Source: Malachius bipustulatus (Eukaryota; Arthropoda; Insecta; Coleoptera; Melyridae). From it: a stretch of DNA of 64,000 nucleotides. Position numbers and translations under genes: made by a program. The stretch covers positions 35,928,162 to 35,992,161 of the forward strand of contig OU342637.1 of assembly GCA_910589415.1 (NCBI GenBank). The letters run 5' to 3'. This document shows, one piece after another, positions 55,143 through 64,000 of the stretch (positions within the stretch are counted from its first letter, which is position 1; each line of letters opens with the position of its first letter). The notes beneath the pieces were generated by a model that saw only the letters and a list, made by a program, of their open reading frames with translations, made no database searches and had not been told where the DNA came from.

Positions 55143-58100
55143 CTTTTGAATGAAGGATCCTGCGTCATGCATCAAATCTGATTGTTGGCCCCCCCGACTA
55201 AAAATATCCCAAATCGAAGGCATTTCTGAATTATTTAAAAGGAAGAAACCCTTTGATGTTTAAACTGACAAACTTCCTGTCATGTACGGCTCTGCTGAAT
55301 TCCTGCACTGAATTCTAACTTTGAATCTGAGGTATTCCCGCCCTGATGTTTTAGAGATTATTTGAACTGATTGAAATTCTCCCGCCCTGAAATCTCTTGC
55401 TTTGAATGTTTAAAGCAAAATGATCGATGTGATTCTAACCCCTTGAACTTTGATTTTACCTATGATCGTCTAGTATGATGGTCGTCTAGTTTTAACCCGT
55501 TGTGTTGTAAACCTATTTTGTTCGTTCGTAGCAAACAACGCTTCGAAAATACTAAAATTATGCAATTTTGGGAGAAGGTAAATATTCTAAAAACACAAGA
55601 AATACCCGTTATGAAATGAAATCAAACTTGTTAGTCAGTTCATAGAAAGAATCCTTGGAAAGAAAAATCCGACTGTGCTCACAAATGACACAAATGTTAT
55701 ATAATTTGTTATATTCAGAAATAGGACATTTTATCTTTCTATTTCAAGGACTCATACATCCTGAAAGGAAACGAAACACACAAAAATACATAATAAATTC
55801 ACGTTATGCTCTCGGCAAAGTTATCACCTCTGAATACCACACGACGTAAATAAACAAATGAATAAATAGGTTGGTTGCAAATAAATAAATAGTTTAAGCC
55901 CTTATAACACAGCAGGACCGGTATTTCGTAAACAGACCGGGGAAATCTATTTTTATTTTTTTTAGTCCATGGAGTCGGACCTTCCCTGTCTGTTGACATG
56001 TGTCTTAGGTTGGGTCGGGGTGGGGGGAGGAGGGGCACGCTTTTAAAATTTACTGAAAATGAATTTTATCGGAAAAAACGGGTATATCTGAGCCGGATTT
56101 GATCTGACAAAAAAATTATCGTATCGAAAATTGAAGAGCTTGACTAAACACGGAAGTTCGTTCCGACCTGAACCCTTTAGCTCAACTGGTTCGCGAAATA
56201 TTGCGATATTAAGGGTGCAAAAATGAATAAAAATTTAACTGACTTTTTCTCGGCAGGTGGTGGAGTTAGGGCGTCAATTTTTTGCGAGAGGAAGGGTGCC
56301 ACCGAGTACTTTGACGGGCCGTAGGGAGGGGGTGGTGGGCCAATTAGGAGGGGAGATATGGGGGTGAGAAGAAAAATACGGAAACGCTCGTAAAAAGTTT
56401 ATTTATTGACCTACAGAGACCAGGCACCGCTCATTTTCTTCTTTTTTTTATCTACTACCCGATAGTCATGGCAAAAATTTTTATCTTCGCAATTTAAAAA
56501 AAGTCATTTTTTTTTCTCGCGTTTTTGGGGGTGAAGGAAGGGGATGGGGGAATTTTTTTTCACCACTGAACGGCTTTTTTTTAATCTTTAATTTGAGCCC
56601 CACATGAACCCGGTCCGACCATAAATAAGGGCACAACGAACCGGAAAAGTCTAGGCTTTATTGCGGGCGCACGAAGAGGGGTGGGGGGTTCTTGTTAGGC
56701 TCATTGGAAAGAGAAAACATTTGTTTATCTATTTATTTATTTGTTTTTTTTTTCGTGCGTTTCTTGCCCGCGCACGCGAGTTATACATGAAGATCTCTCT
56801 TTAAACCGGGCGAGAAAGATACCCGAGCAGCCGTGGGCGGAGCTTACGCTCTCCGCTTGTCTATACTCCGAGCACAGTCACGATCGGCCGGGAACGCGCG
56901 CTCGGAATTTATTTTCGAATGCTTGTTCGCTCGTACCTCGCTCAATTATGGATCGATTTTGAAAATGCTTGCTTGCTTTTGATCGCTGAACGATCGGGAA
57001 TGAAAAAACACATAGAGTTACTGTTTTTTCATCTACTGGCGGGTCGATTTTTCTTACATTTGGGCCGTTGTTGGCCTTGTTTTTCATTCTCAGTCGCGCT
57101 CTCTTATCTTGCTAGCGTTCTATTGTTTTCCCGGGATGACGCGCCGGGTTCACGAAAACAATAGGCAGGTACACAATAGATCTTTAGTATGCCGCACAAA
57201 AGTGCGAAAAAATCCACGAGGAGGCGCGCGCTCCGCAAACATCCGATACTTACTTAGCGTATACGGACATTAGAGTGCAGAAATATGAAACACAAAATGA
57301 GATCTAATATAACAGAGGCGTTATAGAAATCTAAAAGGACAGTCATCGATAACAATTTAGAAATAAATTAAGTCCATCCGTACCATAGTGCATAAAACAA
57401 TAATAATTATCAAATCAATTATGAATTTATAAAGAAATCAAATTCGTTTATAAGTTTGAAAAAACGCTCGGGATTACGAACATAATTCGTCGTTTAATGA
57501 TAATTACATTGCATGAAAACAAAATATCGTTTACAGTTCAGATAACTTTATCATCTGTACTCCGTATACAGACATAAAAGAATATAATACAAGCAGTGGG
57601 GAAAATAACACGACTTGAGGCTGTCCTGCCATCACGTTTGGCACGTGATGTTCAAAATTAGTTAGAGACACTATTATTGAAATGAATTAAACCGTCAACG
57701 ATAAAATGGATCAAACCACACTTCATTCGTTTATATTTACAAACAAATTAACCCAGCGTTAACGCATCGTTATAAATCGTTAATGGCAAATCGTTTTTGG
57801 CACATGTATGTGCCCGATGCATGAATGAGATAGAAATAAAGATGTGGATTGACTAATCATTTGAATAACATATCAAAGCATGTATTGTGTTATTTGCATT
57901 TAAAACAACAATCGAATTAAATAATGATTGATGATCAAAATCCTCAAATGAATTAATTATCCCAAAATCAATTTAAATTAAAGACACATTTTCAATCAAA
58001 TTTACCGATAATAATAATTAACAAATGATCAAAGTTTTCCAAAATAATGAAATAAAATCACGTGCAGTTTTATATACAAATTATCTAATTTAAAATAATT

Positions 58101-58694
58101 GACGTTATGATTAAAGTTTTCCCCAAATAAAAATAATAAAATAGTCGCATTTTTTTTGGTTGGTCATTTTAAAGTAAAGAAAATAACATTAAAAGATTCA
58201 ATGGAACATGCCTCGGAAGTATTTAAATAAGTTTTTGATTCGTACAGCACGTGGGTCAAGGTGTCTCGATCCCTTTTAATTCATGCTCGAAAGAATAATT
58301 AGGTTAATCACAATAAATTTTCAATAATTATTAATTAATTCAGCTAAAGGCACGGGTTCCCCCTCCCATGCTTTCGCGAAAATAAATAATCTTCAAAAAG
58401 TTGAATGTTATTAAATAATTAAAGGGTATGATCTGATCTCTTGTGACGTGATAGGTATGCGATAAAAACAGTAACAATAATTTAACGTTAATTACATGTA
58501 TTATTTACTTCGGGTTGTTTAAATATAAAAAACAACCCGTACCTAACCTAAAATAGCTGGCCAGCTGGAACTACCCTACTACCGTACCGTCACAACGTTC
58601 TACCATGAAGTGAAATGAATTTAACTCTGTTTTTTTTACCACGTTTTAGTGTTAATGGCAGTGACAGAACTGACATTTTGTCTTGGGAGCACAT
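55143..58694. other. Intronic sequence; unassigned GC-rich block at 56240-57160
   Basis: After the target duplication, 55330-55510 shares CCCGCCCTGA and GATCGTCTAG words with 36890-37040. The block 56240-57160 has G-rich runs and GC-rich text unlike its surroundings, but no coding frame. At about 57121-57162 ATTGTTTTCCCGGG…CCGGGTTCACGAAAACAAT can form a hairpin with 9-bp outer and 5-bp inner stems. This may be part of an unrecognised retroelement terminal region. 57280-58690 is A-rich, with nothing recognised. Confidence 0.4.
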
Positions 58695-58778
58695 AGGGTG
58701 CGTTTTTAGATAGTTTCGACTCTAAAGTTTCGATTTTAACATGCACAGTTGGTATACAGGTCGGTTCTCTTCAATATT
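58695..58778 (+). repeat. Partner of the repeat at 43-122
   Basis: AGGGTGCGTTTTTAGATAG, TTTCGACTC and GGTTCTCTTCAA match the window-start repeat in order and spacing. It ends about 35 bp before the 58813 TIR. Confidence 0.55.
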
Positions 58779-58812
58779 AGCACCGGTCGATCTTTTGGCG
58801 CCCTCTGTAAGC

Positions 58813-60961
58813 ATCCCAAGCAGCATTTTTAGTCGTAACTACGTATCAGCGACTATCGCCGAAACTTTAAAGTTTTTGCCACTGGTTATAGGAACGGTAT
58901 TGGAACGGTTCTACAACGTGCCAGGCACGAAAATGGGGAACAATTTTTCGGTGAGAGATACGTTATAGCGACGACTCTGGAACTAATATAATTACGTTAC
59001 GCTGACGTAGCTGGTACGTAATAGCGTGGTATCCGCTACTTGAATGGAATCTCGTGTTTATCCCATGCGCTGTCGTCTAGTGTACTCACTCTCTTTGTCT
59101 TGCAACTATGGAAACAAGTTTACATCATTCTCTATCTCTATATCAGCCTGTCCACTTTCACTGATTCATGCAAAATGCCGCAGGTTAAGAGAGTCAGTTA
59201 ATATTATTAGAGAGTTATAGCAGCGGAAAATTTGTCTTTCGTTTTATTTTATGTAGTGATTAGCAGTGGGTTAAAAATTGAAACCATTATAAGTTTGTCG
59301 TGAATATCAATGATTGAAGGTCGAAAAATAACAACGCGCTCGCTCGAAATATATTTTTTGGTAATTTTTTGGTAAGAATAAAAATAAAAAAAAATCGAAA
59401 AATTATTACAAAAATGTATTAAGTAGATATTTAGATTGTAGAATCACTTTTGGAGCGTTTTGTACTATTAGAATACTTCTAAATAAGATACAATTAAATA
59501 AATATGTAAAAATTGTTACATTTTATTATAGAATGCAGTAATGGCGGTTCATGTAATGTGAATGAAAATGGCGTCAACTGTAGAAAATTACCTCAAAGTG
59601 AAGTTGACTTCGAATCGGGTATTAAAAGTATTCACTACTGCATTCACACTATTGCCAGTGACAAAAACTTAGAAACATCCTATTTATAGTGATTGTTACT
59701 GCAAAGTAGAAAACACAGGCAAGAATTATATTACTGTGCCGTAGCGATAACGGTAAATCCACTTATACGTCCCAATGCGCACCATAAAGTTCCAAGTTGT
59801 ACTACACGGTGCCAAATGCACGGTCCTGCTGTCTGCTGGTACCTTTATGCCATTTGCATTTAATATTTGCTGTAAGTCATCAATTGAAGTGTGGGTCATT
59901 CTATGACGTAAAGACCATTCTGTAAGCTGTTCTGATAAAGTAACTTGTGTACTGGCATTTTCCAACTCTAAATCATAGGTGTCTACTTCTGGAACAACAT
60001 AACAATCATCCTCGCCTTGGAGTTCATCTCCAAGGCCAAACTTAAAACAATCATCTGCCTCATTTAAACAACTGTGTATTGGTTTCCTTATTTCTAGTGC
60101 TGATGTTATTGGGGGCTTCTGATTCTCATTCAGTGATGTGCAATTTAAAGATGGATTTTTTGTTACAGCTTTAAATTTTAAAGCATTATTATGATTACCT
60201 TCTCCCAACTGCTGCTTTAATTTTCTATACAGTGTAGATGAATGTCTGAAGTTTTTCTTTTTTCTAATACTCGACATACCTACGATTTTGAGTGTATATA
60301 TTTGCTATGTTTTCGCGATTTCACTAGATAGATATTACAAATAGAACTCTGACCAGTGCATACGGGTGTATAAAGGCACTTTGAGCATGCTCTACCCCTG
60401 CTCATCATGCCTCATAAATGCTTCTTCAAAGTTTTCGTTTCTTTATTGTGTTTTTTTAACAGTAACTGGAACCTTGAAGTAACTGTGATATAAAACAAGT
60501 GGTGATAATCACTTTGAAGTATTTTTCATCCGTAGCCAAAACGTTACCTTTACTTTGAACTTTACTACATGGTTCTACGACTTGATAGTTTAATTTCAAG
60601 TCCCAACAACGTGGCCGCAACTTAAACAACTACTCTTAAGTATAAAAAACTTTGAAGTAAATATTAGGTAACTTGTCAAAGTTATTGCAACTATCAGTTA
60701 GTTACTTCAAAGTTTTAACGATTTTGAGGTAGTTTTATTAGTGACGATGACGTTATTTAGACTTCAAAATATACTATAAAGTAACATTACTTTGTGGTGC
60801 AGATATATCGTATAAATAACTACACAGTTACCTTAAAACTCTAAATTGATGTAATAATAACTTTCGTGTTATAAATTTAGTCTTAGATACGTAATAATTA
60901 CTTAGTTAAAGTTCCCATCACTTACAATCCCAGTAACTACTACTTTAATGCTGCTTGGGAT
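58813..60961. mobile_element. Candidate 2.15 kb TIR element (ATCCCAAGCAGCATT ends)
   Basis: Perfect 15-bp inverted repeats ATCCCAAGCAGCATT and AATGCTGCTTGGGAT bound the interval. It contains one coding fragment (60277-59726, minus). No clear target duplication is seen; AT may be shared. The superfamily is not assigned. Confidence 0.6.
59726..60277 (-). pseudogene. N-terminal fragment of a transposon-borne ORF
   Basis: A 183-residue minus-strand open frame beginning MSSIRKKKNFRHSS. Residues about 114-153 (LSEQLTEWSLRHRMTHTSID followed by LQQILNANGIKVPADSRTV) resemble a conserved LxxWxxxxxISHxxLxxLLxILxxxG…LPxDxRTLL segment that I recall at the start of an unnamed repetitive arthropod protein family. 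After that the frame drifts; a second frame just beyond RTV gives HRVVQLGTLWCALGRI, compatible with a one-base shift. It lies wholly inside the 58813-60961 inverted repeats, which supports a transposon origin. Function unknown; the rest of the protein is missing. Confidence 0.5.
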
Positions 60962-63900
60962 ACCAAGCATGCCTGAAAAATTTGAAAACATGCACATTCC
61001 AGAGAAGCTTAAAAGCTAAAACTGTTGTTGAGTCATTTTTCACCCCCAATTGATCGTTTTCACCCCCTAAAGTGTCATTTCCGAAAGTTTATATCATTTG
61101 AATAATAAGAAATTTCCAAAAACTGCGAAATACAAGTTTCTGGATATACATATTTGAAGTTGCTTAACAATTTTTGTAATAGTACAATCATGCAACCTTA
61201 CCTGAACCGATATTAACCGAGATACATAATTTCATCCCTTAAATGCAAGATGGCGGCCATCCCTTGACGGATGACGAAATCCGAGGGGAGAAAACTTGGC
61301 TGGAGTGTTCTAGTGGCGCCCCCTACCTACCATTAAAATGTCGTTAAACTTCTAATGAACACAGTTTGAATCTGTTTGTTTTTTTTTTACTATTTCACTG
61401 GACTATCGAGCCGAGTGTATTTTCTAAATTATTAGAGGTTGAGCAGCAAAAACTACATAAAAGACTGACGCCGGTCTGTTCTGGCAGTCGGGCTTCCGAT
61501 GGTTACCGAGGATACACTCAATCTCTTCCCCGAGTGATGTTCATAGTCCCTGTCCCCTACTATCCATAGGAGCCGATAGGAACAGTCCTCGCCTGGGCGG
61601 ATGTGTTCAATCTACGACACATTTCTGTCTCCTTCGAGTGCAATGAGCCCATAGGAAGAATGCGCAATCCGGCCTCGACTGAGGAAGGCCATCGCGAAAG
61701 GCAAACACACATCTTAACATAATCGTTTCTGATGTGCAAGAAATTTAGAACTCGTTATCTCAAAGATTGAAATTCTGAATAAATGTGTTTATAAAAACCT
61801 AAATTATTATTATTTGCTAAGCCGCCATCTATAAAAATTCTATATTTTCATGATCTAAGCTTTTTGATACCTTCAGTGTAGGTATGTCGATCACTATTTT
61901 GAATACAAAAATATAGGAACAAAACTACATTATCCTTTGTTTTCAAATTTACAAATGTTCATCATCTTCGACATATTATGAGTGATAATAATTCGGTTCA
62001 TGTTATTACTGTTACATCCTCAGTAGTCACTCTACAACTTACACATCTTGGCAACACTGATCAAAAATACTCAAGGGTATAATTCCTGTCCTTTCTCCGA
62101 GTGTCGTCAGGATTCTCTCTGCCTTAGCTTGACAGCTGAGTTTACTCCTGTAAGCTTCAATCCCATCTCATTCCGAGCGTCGTATCGTTTCGTAACGTAA
62201 CGGATTCTTTTCCTTACCAAAGAAAAGTAAGTAGGTAGGATGCGTGTTTATAGAGCTCTATGCCCTTAACTGAAGAGAATCTAACTATCCGTTTCGAATC
62301 CTGTCCAGGATATGAGAAAATCAAAAAAAATTCTAAAGAAGTTGTGTCCAGTACCTACTTTAGATATAAACATGATGTAATATGATTTTAAATTCCTCGT
62401 TAATATAAATCAGTATGACCCTACCTTGGGTTAATCTGGTGTGACAGGGTAATTTTTTCGAGTAACATTTTACCTTGAAAACAACGACAGACTAAACCCT
62501 ATTTAATTTAAGCGCCCGTTTTCTACATTTAACACAATTTATATTAGAGCAGGGTGTGTTGGATTTATATGCTGGGAAATGTTACGTGAATTCAGAGCAA
62601 CTGTAGCCGGCCCGGTTATATTTAATTAATTTTTGAGTCGGATTTTACGCTCAACGTAACTGTAAGTTAATAAGCTGTTGTTGCAATGTTTCATTTACAC
62701 GCTTTATACTTTGTGTGTGTCGCATACAAAAGGAAACGCTTGTAGGTACTTAGCGACTACAAAATACTTGAGAGCTGTTCTGTGTACCTACCTGCTTATT
62801 ATTACTCGCAGTAATAATAATAAATCTCCTCGTTAGAAGGATGTATACAATAGGTCGGCAGTAAGAGAAAAGTCTTTGAATTTAGAAATTAATTGCTAGG
62901 CGGAAGATAATAATTCGGTCAATAAAATCAGAGATAAATGCGGACATATTAAGAAGAGAGAATGACGAGCCTTGTGGGTAGATACTTGACGCAGAGCCGG
63001 GGAGAGTTATTGCGGAGATAATTCGAGTGGAATTCGCCATCCGTAACAGTGCTTATGACGTTATAATTCCCCCCCTGGCGAATTTGTCACTCAATCCCCA
63101 GGAACGGCGGTGGTGGCGGCGGAGGACCCGCATGGCACGGATATGCTGCAAAACCTGCGATACCGCCACCTTATCGCCATCACATCCATCCATATCGCGG
63201 CCGGCCGTGACTCCCTTTCCCTATACACACGCTGTGTTTTTGTTCGTTGCTGCCGCCCCGCCACCCCATGAAACCGCCGCCTCATGGGTCGTGATCCCGT
63301 CTTTCACAGGACCGGATTTGCTTCTAGATATTTAGCTGCCTGCTAATAAAATTATCTTCAAACTTTTGTGAGACCCAACGACTATTTAATTTTTTTATGT
63401 GAAGGCTGACCTCTAGAGAGTAAGATATTTCAACTAGGTCCTTGCACTTCCCTGAGGAACTTCCACACTGAGCGGAACTTGGTTTGTTGTACCTTCATAA
63501 GAAGGTAGAAAAGAAACGATAAAAAGAATGGATTTGGGGTCTTTGAATTATTTATTAGAAATATATTAGTCTTACTCAGATTTTTCTCTCGTTATCGAGA
63601 AACGGATGGTACTTTATGTCTAGGACGCTTTCTGCTTCAAGATAAAATGAATCCTTCAAACACAGGATCTAATGTAGGCAAAATCCTCTTCGCATCTGGT
63701 ACGATTCGCTTGCATGAGATATTATGGTTTTACTGCATTGGAAAATATGACTTTCGACCAATAAGAAAGAAGCGGACAATATGAACTTTTCTTTAAGAAT
63801 GCTCTCAACTAGACTGAAGTTTTTTGAATTTTTTTGCAACCAATATAAGTAAAGAGTAATGATGGTAATATTAGAGGTTTGAATATGTAATTATTGTATT

Positions 63901-64000
63901 TTCTTATACTCTTATTGTAACTAAAGATAGATATCTTCAACGAGAGATGACACTATATCACATAACAGCCATATATCATGGAAACAATCTTGCGCCAGTT
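60962..64000. other. Intronic sequence; GC-richer non-coding block at 63000-63340
   Basis: No Dpr exon or coding family is found. 61303-61362 is the inverted partner of 49353-49412. About 61440-61720 is of balanced composition. About 63000-63340 is GC-rich with overlapping frames on both strands that resemble no protein, and could be a regulatory block. The rest is AT-rich. Confidence 0.4.
61303..61362 (-). repeat. Inverted partner of the 49353-49412 repeat
   Basis: CTAGTGGCGCCCCCTACCTACC, split by small differences from its partner, followed by ATTAAAATG and GTTAAACTTCTAA. The orientation is opposite to the copy at 49353. Confidence 0.8.

Noticed and set aside
63027..63335. 102-residue open frame
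   Set aside because: Low-complexity Arg/Pro/Ser content, a competing frame on the other strand, and no splice context.

Overview
The window looks like the inside of one large insect gene. It is AT-rich, has GT-AG split exons, very long introns and many arthropod-type transposons, so it is a eukaryotic (very probably insect) chromosome segment. I cannot settle the order from sequence alone. The only host protein I can support is a member of the Dpr family (neuronal immunoglobulin-superfamily surface receptors) on the + strand. Two consecutive internal exons are visible, 5953-6161 and 48501-48711. Together they encode the first Ig domain, split between the B and C strands by a 42.3 kb intron. 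The upstream signal-peptide exons and the downstream second Ig domain lie outside the window.

The rest is intron, much of it built from transposable elements of different ages. (1) 2.6-3.8 kb: non-LTR retrotransposon relic. (2) 7.2-11.3 kb: short DNA transposons with TACAGGGTG-type ends, a 507-bp P-like element with a perfect 8-bp target duplication, and a degenerate mariner-like transposase. (3) 13.1-14.6 kb: relic of a repetitive ORF family, with a second inverted copy at 27.2-27.6 kb. (4) 17.3-18.2 kb: tandem-repeat block. (5) 21.8-25.5 kb: a nearly intact R2-like retrotransposon (zinc fingers, reverse transcriptase, restriction-like endonuclease), broken by a 149-bp Harbinger-type MITE and one frameshift. 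(6) 26.1-27.1 kb: a TIR element rich in AATAAGGCCCA repeats.

Further along: (7) 29-33 kb: RT fragment and several inverted-repeat elements. (8) 36.3-36.9 kb: RNase H relic. (9) 41.4-42.2 kb: TIR element. (10) 43.8-45.3 kb: Jockey-like relic with endonuclease, linker and RT pieces on the - strand. (11) 49.5-55.1 kb, in the next intron: a 5.6 kb element with hAT-like ends and a perfect 8-bp duplication. It carries an 858-bp near-perfect palindromic transposon and a 5'-truncated RNase H-bearing retrotransposon inside it. (12) 58.8-61.0 kb: a TIR-bounded element with part of a coding region.

Several non-repetitive, GC-richer blocks (about 1.1-1.4, 27.8-28.1, 46.7-47.1 and 63.0-63.3 kb) have no coding signature and are candidate intronic regulatory sequence. 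No rRNA gene, convincing tRNA or CRISPR array was seen. Element boundaries resting on target-site duplications are firm; boundaries of relics are approximate.
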